Under the pieces are notes generated by a model that saw only the letters and a program-made list of their open reading frames with translations, made no database searches and was not told the origin of the DNA. The position numbers were made by a program, and so were the translations under genes. Positions 7,275-14,384 of a DNA stretch of 28,548 bases are shown piece by piece. Source of the DNA: a virus; IMG/VR virus record IMGVR_UViG_3300013101_000064, positions 1 to 28,548 of that record; one strand, given 5' to 3'. Numbering within the stretch: position 1 is the stretch's first letter; each line of letters opens with the position of its first letter.

Positions 7275-9992
7275 TCACTTCATCGTGGCGGCCATACGGT
7301 TCAGCACCTTCTGGGCTGTGGCCTCCGTATTGCCGCTCCGGTCGTTGATCGTCCAGTTGTTCGTCACCTGCTGGCTGCTCGTCGGGCCAGTGTAGGACGA
7401 CGAGTAGCCGCCCTGGTTCTCGCCACGGATCAACGCAGCCATCGCCCGCACCGACGGGTCAACTAGGGCCAACGGCCGAGTCAATGGAATGACCGCCTCC
7501 GCCCCGGCCTCCCCGATGAGGGCCTTTGTGGGACCGTTCACGATTCCACCGGCAGCCAAGCCGATCCGGTCGAGCACCCCACCGACAAGACCTGCTCCAG
7601 GGATATTGTCCAGCACTCCACCGATGCGCCCAGGGAGTCCAGCGATCCAATCCCAGGCCGCCTTGAACGGCGACATGATGATGTCAGCCAGACCCGACAG
7701 AGCACTCGCTATTTCCCCCGGCAGGGCCTTGAAGCCTCCGATGACATCATCGAAGAAACCGAGCAGGAAGTCTTTGATCGCGTTCCAGATTTCATAGGTC
7801 TTGTTCTTCGCAGCGAGCCATTCCCTTGACACCGCGTTCTTGATCGTGCTCAGCGACGTTGTGAACGTGGACTTGATCGAGTTCCAGATACCGACAAAGA
7901 AGCCTTTGATCGCGTTCCAGATTTCATAGGTCTTGTTCTTCGCGGCAGTCCACTCGTTCGTGAGGGCGTTTCGCATCGACAGCAGAAGGCCGTCGAACCA
8001 GTCGCCCATACTCTGCCACGTGTCGATAAAGAAGTCTTTGATCGCAGTCCACGTGTCGATAAAGAAGTCTTTGATCGCAGTCCAAACCGAGATCGCCAAG
8101 TCCTTCATGAAGTTCCACGATGTGTCCCAAGCCTCAGTGATCGCTTCGAGCGCGCCGAGGAACTGATCCCGCATGTCTCCGACATCATCCTCCAGTTTGT
8201 TGAGGACCGACGAGAAGAAGTTGATGGTTCCAGCCAGAGCGATGAAGCCCAGAGCGATGAGGTCCAGAGTGCCCTGCAACGCGAACTCTGTGAGAAGCAA
8301 GAGCGGCGGCCCGATGATGATGGCGAAGTCGATGACCGCTTCGAGCAGTCGAACCATAGAGTCGATGAAGTATTCCCAGTCGATCCCGGCTATCGCATCG
8401 GCCAGCGCTGACCCCATAATGCTCACAAACTCCGTGAGCGGCGGAATCAGCGGTTCGAGAGCCTCCAACACTTCTGCCAGGACCAACGCCATTTCTCCGA
8501 GGATGTCACCCAAGACGACTTCGAGAGTCGCCAACAACGGGTCGAGCGCGACGAGGAAACTGTCGATCGCACCGGCCAACACCGACAGCGGACCCTCGGC
8601 CCGTTCGATGATCCCGCCGACAGTCTCCAGGAGTCGCGCAAAGAAGTTGAGTGCCCCGGTCTGTCCGATCAGCGACAACAGTGTCCCGAGCGCAGGCAGG
8701 ATTTCCCCGAGCGACACGCCAAGGTCCGCGAACCGCTCGACCGCCTCAGGAGTGACGATGTTCTGGAACATCCCCTGGAGTCCTTCGAGGACCGGCCCCA
8801 ACGCACGCATGACTGCCTCGCCGGTTTCCAGGAACTCCAGGAACGCCTCCTGCCCTTCCGGGGTATTCAGCCATTCGTCAAGCCGATTCACGATGCCTGT
8901 CAGTGAGTCGATGAGGCTGTTGCCGGACTCCGATGCGGTCCGCATTACCGTCCCGATCAGGCCGCCCAGCGCGCCGATGAGGTCCATCCACGACCCGAGA
9001 GATTCCACCGCCGTGTCCAGGAACCCCTGAATCGACTCCAAGCCTTCGGTTGAACCCACGAAGTCGGCCATGTTCTCAGCCCACGCCAGGAACTGCTCGG
9101 ACAGCAGTTCCGCAGCGGGTGTTGCCGCCTCCACGAACCCGAAGAATGCCTCGGTCAGCGGAGCAAACGCATCCAACACGTTCTCCGTCACCGGGATCAG
9201 CGCCTCGAAGATGCCAACCAGGTCGATCTCCTGGAGAACATTCAGAACATCAATGAACGCGCCGTTGACCGCCTCAGCAAACCCGACGAGGACGCCCTCC
9301 ATGCCTTCGATCATCGGACCGAAGTCAGTCAGTTCGTCAGCCAGCCCAGCGAACAGGGCTTCCTGTACCGCCAACCGAATCTCGTGGAACACCGGCAGCA
9401 GTTTCTGGAACTCGGTGACGAAGGCGGCTGCGGCCGGAGCCAGATTGCCGAGCGCCTTCTCGATTGCTTCGAGCGTTTCGGCGCTCGTCTCGCCGTCCTC
9501 CAGGAACTCAGCGAATCCCTCGTTGATCGACGTTAGTGCTCCGCCGACGCCCTCCAGACCAATGGCGATCGACCCGAAGGCAGCACCCAGACCGACACCG
9601 ATCGGGATGAGAGCAGCCGACGCTCCGAGCGCCGACAGCAGGGACGCGGACACGGCGGTGATCGCACCAGCAGCGCCGTACAGAGCGACACCGACCGTCT
9701 CACCGAACACCGCAATGATGCTCCCCCACTTGATCAGTTCGCGCCGAAACGCGCCCCGGCGACGGCGGGAGTTCTTCTCGTTGCCCTTCTTCCAGCCCTT
9801 GTCGAACTTGTCGGACGTGTCCTCACCGCTCTTTTCGGCGTCCTTCTGGAAGTTCTTGTCGAGAAGGCCGTCGAACTTGACGTTGATGTCGTCCAGCGAC
9901 TTCTCCATCACCTTCGACGCTGCGAGGATCTGGGCGATCGCCCCAGCGGTGTCAGCATCAACCTGGACTGTGATCTTTGGTATGAGGCCCAC
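7275..9992 (-). CDS. Tape measure protein
   Basis: The frame encodes 905 residues from a GTG at 9992; no strong Shine-Dalgarno sequence is visible. It sets tail length and is held inside the tail tube. At roughly 1.5 angstrom per residue, known for the family, it would span about 135 nm. The N-terminus (GLIPKITVQVDADTAGAIAQ) is followed by a charged stretch rich in Lys and Asp, then long hydrophobic Ala/Gly-rich and amphipathic helices (about 85-600). Residues about 635-735 contain 11-residue repeats with regularly spaced Trp and Phe (WTAIKDFFIDT twice). Near residues 815-835 is the GGIVNGPTKALIGEAGAEAV motif typical of tape-measure C-termini. It directly follows the tail-assembly chaperone frames, as expected. 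No peptidase domain was seen. Confidence 0.95.
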   Translation of the reverse strand: MGLIPKITVQVDADTAGAIAQILAASKVMEKSLDDINVKFDGLLDKNFQKDAEKSGEDTSDKFDKGWKKGNEKNSRRRRGAFRRELIKWGSIIAVFGETVGVALYGAAGAITAVSASLLSALGASAALIPIGVGLGAAFGSIAIGLEGVGGALTSINEGFAEFLEDGETSAETLEAIEKALGNLAPAAAAFVTEFQKLLPVFHEIRLAVQEALFAGLADELTDFGPMIEGMEGVLVGFAEAVNGAFIDVLNVLQEIDLVGIFEALIPVTENVLDAFAPLTEAFFGFVEAATPAAELLSEQFLAWAENMADFVGSTEGLESIQGFLDTAVESLGSWMDLIGALGGLIGTVMRTASESGNSLIDSLTGIVNRLDEWLNTPEGQEAFLEFLETGEAVMRALGPVLEGLQGMFQNIVTPEAVERFADLGVSLGEILPALGTLLSLIGQTGALNFFARLLETVGGIIERAEGPLSVLAGAIDSFLVALDPLLATLEVVLGDILGEMALVLAEVLEALEPLIPPLTEFVSIMGSALADAIAGIDWEYFIDSMVRLLEAVIDFAIIIGPPLLLLTEFALQGTLDLIALGFIALAGTINFFSSVLNKLEDDVGDMRDQFLGALEAITEAWDTSWNFMKDLAISVWTAIKDFFIDTWTAIKDFFIDTWQSMGDWFDGLLLSMRNALTNEWTAAKNKTYEIWNAIKGFFVGIWNSIKSTFTTSLSTIKNAVSREWLAAKNKTYEIWNAIKDFLLGFFDDVIGGFKALPGEIASALSGLADIIMSPFKAAWDWIAGLPGRIGGVLDNIPGAGLVGGVLDRIGLAAGGIVNGPTKALIGEAGAEAVIPLTRPLALVDPSVRAMAALIRGENQGGYSSSYTGPTSSQQVTNNWTINDRSGNTEATAQKVLNRMAATMK
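7773..7943 (-). repeat. 39-bp direct repeat in the tape measure, 132 bp apart
   Basis: The same 39 bases occur at 7773-7811 and 7905-7943, in frame, encoding AAKNKTYEIWNAIK-type helices. The 132-bp offset equals four 33-bp units, so it belongs to the same 11-residue periodicity as the perfect tandem pair at 8016-8081. Confidence 0.85.
8016..8081 (-). repeat. Two perfect 33-bp tandem repeats in the tape measure
   Basis: Two identical 33-bp units (8016-8048 and 8049-8081) each encode one turn of the 11-residue WTAIKDFFIDT repeat. They are perfect at the DNA level, so the duplication is recent or maintained by recombination. Units of 11 residues with a fixed Trp and Phe are known in tape-measure proteins. 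Confidence 0.9.
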
Positions 9993-10010
9993 GTCAGCCA
10001 GTCTGCCAGA

Positions 10011-10343
10011 TCACAGAGACTTTGGCGGAGCAATCCCCATTGCTCCGGCGAAGGCCATGAACGACTGAGCATCGTCGTCCGCCTGTCGATCAGACACCTT
10101 GCTGGCGTTACCAGGGGGCGGTGATTCGAGTTGTCGGAGGGCGGATTCGAGGTCCTCGGGCTTCACGTGAGTCATGAACCAGTACCTGATCGCATTGAAG
10201 AACCGGGCTACCGGGAGGTCGAAGAGGCTTTCTTGACCTTTGCTCGCGGCTTCGCCGTCGATGGCTTGCCAGTGCTGCCCCGCGACGCCGACGAGCCGGA
10301 GACAGACGAAGTAGGGTTGTCGGACCATTCCTCCGATAGCCAC
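10011..10343 (-). CDS. Tail assembly chaperone, downstream frame (frameshift extension)
   Basis: This frame is open from just after a TGA at 10346-10344 to the stop at 10011. It overlaps the upstream chaperone frame (ending at 10208) by about 135 bp and lies in its -1 frame. The C-terminal part, SLFDLPVARFFNAIRYWFMT, then VKPEDLESALRQLE, resembles the second half of siphovirus frameshifted chaperones (the G-T arrangement), and the tape measure follows 18 nt later. It is most likely made as an extension of the upstream product, giving a fusion covering 10615 to 10011. The formal GTG at 10343 has no good ribosome site. No canonical X XXY YYZ slip heptamer was found in the overlap. The slip point should lie upstream of the zero-frame stop and may be near the AAG AAA codons at 10234-10229, but re-pairing there is poor. 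Confidence 0.8.
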   Translation of the reverse strand: MAIGGMVRQPYFVCLRLVGVAGQHWQAIDGEAASKGQESLFDLPVARFFNAIRYWFMTHVKPEDLESALRQLESPPPGNASKVSDRQADDDAQSFMAFAGAMGIAPPKSL

Positions 10344-10615
10344 TCAATGACCTCGGTCACGGTTTCGATGTCGATGTCGCCGTTGCGTAGTTCCGACTCG
10401 AACCACGGATAGTTGTCCTGGAGGACGACGGCCAGCAGTTCGAGCATCGCTTTCGAGATGCTTACCGGGTCGCCCTCGGCCTGGCAGGCCATGAAGTACG
10501 CCAACTGGCCGGACGTAGGCGGGTAGGCAATCAAGGTTTCGCCGTTGATCTTGAACTCGATTTCGTCGGTGGCGATCTGAGCGTCGCGTCTGGCGGCGCT
10601 AGTGAACTCACGCAT
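10208..10615 (-). CDS. Tail assembly chaperone, upstream frame
   Basis: The frame encodes 135 residues from the ATG at 10615, chosen because GAAGGG lies seven bases upstream; the frame is open further upstream but without support. Sequence: MREFTSAARRDAQIATDEIE, then FKINGETLIAYPPTSGQLAY, a pattern common in siphovirus tail-tube chaperones (a small beta strand followed by helices). An acidic helical middle (VTEVIEWLSEEWSDN) is followed by a Ser/Lys-rich tail that ends at the stop at 10208. Known for the family: it coats the tape measure during tail assembly, and a fraction of ribosomes shift into the next frame to add the second domain. Position directly before the tape measure supports the call. 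Confidence 0.85.
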   Translation of the reverse strand: MREFTSAARRDAQIATDEIEFKINGETLIAYPPTSGQLAYFMACQAEGDPVSISKAMLELLAVVLQDNYPWFESELRNGDIDIETVTEVIEWLSEEWSDNPTSSVSGSSASRGSTGKPSTAKPRAKVKKASSTSR

Positions 10616-10656
10616 GTAGGGACCCTTCGGTGTGGTGGTGGACTGTCGTCTGCATC

Positions 10657-11103
10657 TTACGTCGTGGCGGCCAGAGCCGTGGCGATCGACCGCTCGATGA
10701 CAGCATCGCCGTCGCGGGCACCGGTCTTGTCGTGCCACTGCGGGGTGCTGCCTTCGGGAACCCATGAGAACCACTGTTGCTTGAATGACGCATCGCGGCC
10801 GCTCTCTACGATATTGGAGTGGGGAGCCGACGCACTCAAAGCAAAGCCACGACCCCACTTGTTGCCAGTCCGAGCCACGCCAAGGCCGAGCAGGTAGGTG
10901 CCGACGACGCCGCCCCGGTGCACGGCGTTGCCAGGGTTATTGACTGGAGCGATCGAGCGCGCCGTGGAGATCGCGAGTGCCATCGTCGCTTCACGCCAGT
11001 TGTAGACCGGAGTGCCAGGACCACCCGCTATCCATGTCGCCGTCCGGTTGGCGTTGATGTTCGACTTGGCCTTGACCGTGATCTGTCCCTGGTTCAGGGC
11101 CAT
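10657..11103 (-). CDS. Head-tail connector / tail completion protein candidate
   Basis: The frame encodes 148 residues from the ATG at 11103 with AGGGG six bases upstream. It contains NREA-like helical sequence (YNWREATMALAISTARSIAP) and a Gly-rich segment, then WVPEGSTPQWHDKTGARDGD near the C-terminus. The size, the basic N-terminus and the position between the other connector genes and the chaperones are those of an HK97 gp10-like neck or tail-completion protein, but I cannot name the family securely. Its lack of Cys residues contrasts with the two genes upstream. Confidence 0.72.
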   Translation of the reverse strand: MALNQGQITVKAKSNINANRTATWIAGGPGTPVYNWREATMALAISTARSIAPVNNPGNAVHRGGVVGTYLLGLGVARTGNKWGRGFALSASAPHSNIVESGRDASFKQQWFSWVPEGSTPQWHDKTGARDGDAVIERSIATALAATT

Positions 11104-11112
11104 ACGACACCC

Positions 11113-11637
11113 CTACCCATTGGTCGGGTCCACGTAAATCGTCCAGAACCCGGCGTGGCAGTTACCGGCGGGTCCGACAGGCGTCCACGAGCCAAGGCCC
11201 ACGGCATCCACGGAGTCCTTCACACAGCAGCGGATCGCACGGTGTAATGCCATCTGATCGAGGACCATCCCGAGAGCAGCGTCCGTCACCGTCTGAGCGT
11301 CCGGGAGAGTCCCGTCCTCTTCCATCGTCGGCATGCAGCGCACGATGCCAACCTCAACGGCGTGGACCAAAGGCCACGCACACGAAGCGTCGATCTCGGC
11401 GGCGGGGAATATCTGGTACGGACTCGCGTCGCCTGGTCGGATGTACGCCATGCCGCACATGTCGTCGGAGCAGTTGCCGCAGTACTCCCACGACACAGAC
11501 GAGCCGGGATAGATACCGCACCAGCACACTGGGCCTTGGCCGAACTCCGCGATCGTGTCGCACACGCAGTCAAGCAGTTCCAGCAGGAACGGGGCCAACG
11601 GCGGGACCGGCAGAACCGGAAGTTCAGGGTCGCTCAT
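11113..11637 (-). CDS. Cys-rich head-tail connector / tail terminator candidate
   Basis: The frame encodes 174 residues. The ATG at 11637 overlaps the previous stop by 4 nt (ATGA), implying coupled translation. Twelve cysteines occur, including CVCDT, CWCG, EYCGNCSDDMC and IRCC. The first part is a helix (LLELLDCVCDTIAEFG), and the middle has a long helix after the acidic loop (QTVTDAALGMVLDQM). The position between the adaptor-type gene and the 148-aa gene is that of a head-closure or tail terminator protein. That role is inferred from order and size only. Confidence 0.7.
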   Translation of the reverse strand: MSDPELPVLPVPPLAPFLLELLDCVCDTIAEFGQGPVCWCGIYPGSSVSWEYCGNCSDDMCGMAYIRPGDASPYQIFPAAEIDASCAWPLVHAVEVGIVRCMPTMEEDGTLPDAQTVTDAALGMVLDQMALHRAIRCCVKDSVDAVGLGSWTPVGPAGNCHAGFWTIYVDPTNG

Positions 11638-12458
11638 GACGGCTTCTTGATCGCCTGGAACGTCTGGAACCGATGCTTCCCCGACTCCATGTCAGGCGAG
11701 TACACCTTCGGGGCGGTCTTTAGCCCGTGCGGGTTCACGCTGTAGATGTACGCATCGACCTCGCGGATGCCGGTGCCGTTCTCGAAGATGCCCCGTCCGA
11801 GTTCCATAGTGACGCCCTGACGGGCCACAGACGTGACAGATGAAGGCAGACGGCACTTCGCCCCAGTGCATGCCTTGGCGAACTCACAGGCGAGCGTGGC
11901 GGCAGCCCACATCCCAGCCTCGGTCGGGAGGACGCCGGGGATGTACGTGATGCCGAACGTGCCGATCGCTCCGAGCGGAGCGCCCATGTTCTGACAGCCG
12001 GGCCAGCAGCACCCGTCCTGGCGGACGAGAAGATTGCCGTTGTCGATGCGGAACAACTGGATGTCGATGCGGTAGCCATCCACGAGGACTTCCTGGATGG
12101 CGGCGACCGGACCCGGCATGACGATCTCGCACATATCGCAGCACGAGCAGTCACCGTTCTGGCGGCAAGCCGCATTCTTCCAGTTGCCGGAAGCATCCAC
12201 ATACGGCGTCATCCACGACTCACCGAAACAGGCGGTGCACACGTCGGGACGCAAACACGGACGGATCGTCACCGGGCAGTTCCCAGTGCGACCGCCCGTG
12301 AGCGCTCGAATCGTTGACCAGGCCAGAGACAACGCCCGGACCTGCAACTCCGAGGGGTAGTCCGCGAACTCGTCGCAGCACCCCTCGAAGTCAGGCTTCC
12401 AAGGAAGGCAGGTCCCTGGTTCCTGGTTCCCGAAGTCGTAGGTGTCAGAAAGGCTCAC
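11634..12458 (-). CDS. Head-tail adaptor candidate, very cysteine-rich
   Basis: The frame encodes 274 residues from the ATG at 12458, located 21 nt after the tail-tube gene. It has 18 cysteines: TCLPWKPDFEGCCDEF near the N-terminus, then RPDVCTACFGESW, then a dense cluster AACRQNGDCSCCDMCE at about residues 96-112, and DGCCWPGC. The N-terminal helix LQVRALSLAWSTIRALTGG is typical of the four-helix part of HK97 gp6-like connector proteins, where a loop then inserts in the portal. The two CC clusters could bind zinc or form disulfides in the mature virion. A connector role is inferred from helix pattern and gene order. Confidence 0.75.
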   Translation of the reverse strand: MSLSDTYDFGNQEPGTCLPWKPDFEGCCDEFADYPSELQVRALSLAWSTIRALTGGRTGNCPVTIRPCLRPDVCTACFGESWMTPYVDASGNWKNAACRQNGDCSCCDMCEIVMPGPVAAIQEVLVDGYRIDIQLFRIDNGNLLVRQDGCCWPGCQNMGAPLGAIGTFGITYIPGVLPTEAGMWAAATLACEFAKACTGAKCRLPSSVTSVARQGVTMELGRGIFENGTGIREVDAYIYSVNPHGLKTAPKVYSPDMESGKHRFQTFQAIKKPS

Positions 12459-12470
12459 GCCTCAGACCCT

Positions 12471-12499
12471 ACTCCCCGATCACTTCTGGTCGGGGGAGT
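12471..12499 (-). terminator. Hairpin across the tail-tube stop codon
   Basis: The minus-strand transcript can form a stem of about 9 bp (ACTCCCC..GA with TCGGGGAGT, one bulged C) with a loop of about 10 nt. It includes the last codons and TGA of the major tail protein. No U-tract follows. It could attenuate transcription or protect the 3' end of the abundant tail-tube message. Visual inspection only. Confidence 0.45.
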
Positions 12500-13481
12500 C
12501 AGCCCCCGCTGGGGCCGCCGCCTTCGCCGGAGCCTTCCGTGCCGCAGCCGCAGCCGTGGTCGTGGGAGGCACGATGGACGCGATGATGACCGGGAACGAG
12601 TAGGACGGGCAGTCGGGCACCGTCGTTGACACGTCCACATCGTACGAACCGTTCGCGGTGTACGTGTGTAGTGCCTCGGCAACCGGTGCGGCGATCGTCT
12701 CGGGTGCGCTTCCGTCGCCCCAGTCCACGATCACGTCGCCATCCCAACAGGGATCGCCGCTCGCACGAGGAAGCGTGAGAGTGGCATCGGGATCGACCAC
12801 TTCGAGCGTCAAGCCAGGCGGCAGCAAAGCCTCGCAACCGTCGGACGGCTCGGGCGGGTCCACGGTCGTGAAGATCACGTACAGGTGATCGTCCTCATCG
12901 AGCGGCTCGGGGAGCACGGTGTCGGCGTACGGGCCGGAACCCCAACCGTTGCCGTCCTTGGTGGAGGCCCCGGTGATCGTGAACGTGATGGCAGCGTTCT
13001 CGATCGTGAAGTCACCAATGACGCCACCCTGCAAGCAGGGGAGCAGGAGGTAGCCGTATGCGCCAGCGTCACCCTCACAGGCGACACCAGGAACACCCAT
13101 CCAGACTTCGAGAGCGAAACCGGATTGGTCGAGCGTGATGCCCGAGTTCATCTTGAAGCCGACGATCTCGCCCTGATCATCGAGGACGACCGGCTGACCG
13201 GTGATCATCGAGAACAGGCAAGGCTGGACTTCGCAGAATGTGATCTCGACGCCGTAGCCATCGAACGTTGGGGAACCGGCGTCACGGACGCAGGTCTTGC
13301 CGTTGGCGTTCGTGACTGTGATCTCTTCGGCGTCGGTGATGTTGGCGGTGAGTGCGACTGATACGAACCCGTCGGTGACGATCGAGTTGTCGTCGCCATA
13401 CTCCGGGCCACAACAGCCGTCGGTCTTGGTGACTCGCATCGTCCGACCACGGACAAGAGGGAAACTCTTTGCATTTGCCAT
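12480..13481 (-). CDS. Major tail (tube) protein with C-terminal PKD-like domain
   Basis: The frame encodes 333 residues from the ATG at 13481, preceded by a strong AAGGAG seven bases upstream, fitting high expression. Residues 1-210 match the pattern of actinophage tail-tube proteins as I recall it: GRTMRVTKTDGCCG, then FCEVQPCLFSMITGQPVVLD, SGFALEVWMG, YGYLLLPCLQGG and GNGWGSGPY. Residues about 222-302 form an added immunoglobulin-like PKD domain with the hallmark VDWGDGS (252-258) and HTYTANGSYDVDV (272-284). The last 25 residues are Ala/Lys/Pro-rich (AAAARKAPAKAAAP). Such C-terminal domains are known to decorate tail tubes and often bind carbohydrate or cell surface. Gene order is odd, because this lies between the capsid gene and the connector genes. 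Ten cysteines occur. Confidence 0.85.
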   Translation of the reverse strand: MANAKSFPLVRGRTMRVTKTDGCCGPEYGDDNSIVTDGFVSVALTANITDAEEITVTNANGKTCVRDAGSPTFDGYGVEITFCEVQPCLFSMITGQPVVLDDQGEIVGFKMNSGITLDQSGFALEVWMGVPGVACEGDAGAYGYLLLPCLQGGVIGDFTIENAAITFTITGASTKDGNGWGSGPYADTVLPEPLDEDDHLYVIFTTVDPPEPSDGCEALLPPGLTLEVVDPDATLTLPRASGDPCWDGDVIVDWGDGSAPETIAAPVAEALHTYTANGSYDVDVSTTVPDCPSYSFPVIIASIVPPTTTAAAAARKAPAKAAAPAGADSPDQK

Positions 13482-13493
13482 CGGGTGTTCTCC

Positions 13494-14306
13494 TTATGTG
13501 GCGGGGATGGGGCTACCACAGGTCGCTGGACCTGCGTATTTCATGCACTCGTAGAGGCCCACGTAGGGACGTTCCGCCAGTGCTCGGCGCGGATCGCAGG
13601 TGCCATCCGGTCGTACTATTTCGGGGGCGCTCTGCGTCAAGACGGGGCCACGCACCAAGGTGATCCGGCCGGTGAGCCGGATTTCCTCTGCGACGACCGC
13701 GACGTTGGCAACCAGAGTGCCCTGATGGGTCTTGTGGACGCCTTCGAGTGGGTCCCACACGAAGATGTCGTTCGAGTAGCCGCAGGTCACCAAGCCCCGA
13801 GGAACGAGCAGGGTTGCAACCCCGCCGTACTCCTGGGCTGCGATGTCCTCAGCCTCAGCGACAGCCTGCAAGAGGGTGCCGCCTGTGATTGGATCAGCGC
13901 CTGAGCCGACTTCGACCCAGACTCGCTGATCGACCTGGCGAGACTCGACGTAGCCGAGACGCTCTCGCGCTGCGGCTTCGTCAGGCAGATCGCCGGGACG
14001 GGAGCATTCGACTCCGGCGTAGACGGCCCACGGGTCGCCGTTCACGAAATCGGGTTGCTCGTCCAGGTCTTTGTAGCCACCGACCGGAGGCGGTGGGGTG
14101 GTGCCTTCGCAGAGGTTCTGATCCTCGGCGTAGCAGTACTCGTCCCAGATGCCGCCAACGGCGCACGCATTCGTTTGGTACTCAGCCCCCAGGAGCGCAT
14201 GGTCACCATCGCCTACGTCGATGACGTTGGCGACACTGAGCACTCCACCCGGATACGGGGTGACCGGTGAAACTTCGATGTACTTCTTTGCGATCTGAAT
14301 GCTCAT
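13494..14306 (-). CDS. Unknown virion protein downstream of the capsid gene
   Basis: The frame encodes 270 residues from the ATG at 14306, with a perfect AAGGAGG eight bases upstream, so strong translation is expected. I do not recognise the family. An N-terminal beta-rich part (MSIQIAKKYIEVSPVTPYPG) is followed by a Cys- and Pro-rich loop with CEGTTPPPPVGGYKDLDEQP at about residues 65-85, then helical sequence (LPDEAAARERLGYVESRQVD) and a mixed region with LLVPRGLVTCGYS. Eight cysteines are present. Strong ribosome site and position between capsid and tail tube suggest a structural role, for example capsid decoration or cement, or part of the neck. Unverified. Confidence 0.75.
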   Translation of the reverse strand: MSIQIAKKYIEVSPVTPYPGGVLSVANVIDVGDGDHALLGAEYQTNACAVGGIWDEYCYAEDQNLCEGTTPPPPVGGYKDLDEQPDFVNGDPWAVYAGVECSRPGDLPDEAAARERLGYVESRQVDQRVWVEVGSGADPITGGTLLQAVAEAEDIAAQEYGGVATLLVPRGLVTCGYSNDIFVWDPLEGVHKTHQGTLVANVAVVAEEIRLTGRITLVRGPVLTQSAPEIVRPDGTCDPRRALAERPYVGLYECMKYAGPATCGSPIPAT

Positions 14307-14337
14307 CGGGACTGCCTCCTTCGGCTAGTGGGCGAGT

Positions 14338-14377
14338 GTCGTGGCGGGGGAAGGGTCCCTCCGACCCCCACCACGAC
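14338..14377 (-). terminator. Long hairpin after the capsid gene
   Basis: Arms at 14338-14350 and 14365-14377 form a 13-bp stem. The single C/A mismatch on the plus strand becomes a G-U wobble on the minus-strand RNA, so all 13 positions pair in the transcript of the capsid operon. The loop is 14 nt. No U-run follows, which is common in high-G+C phages. A partial terminator here would raise capsid message over downstream genes, as in other siphovirus late operons. Visual inspection only. Confidence 0.6.
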
Positions 14378-14384
14378 TACTTGC

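Noticed and set aside
6320-7348. A 342-codon plus-strand open frame opposite the minor tail gene
   Set aside because: Antisense to a gene with recognisable features and tight spacing to its neighbours; no ribosome site or family signal.
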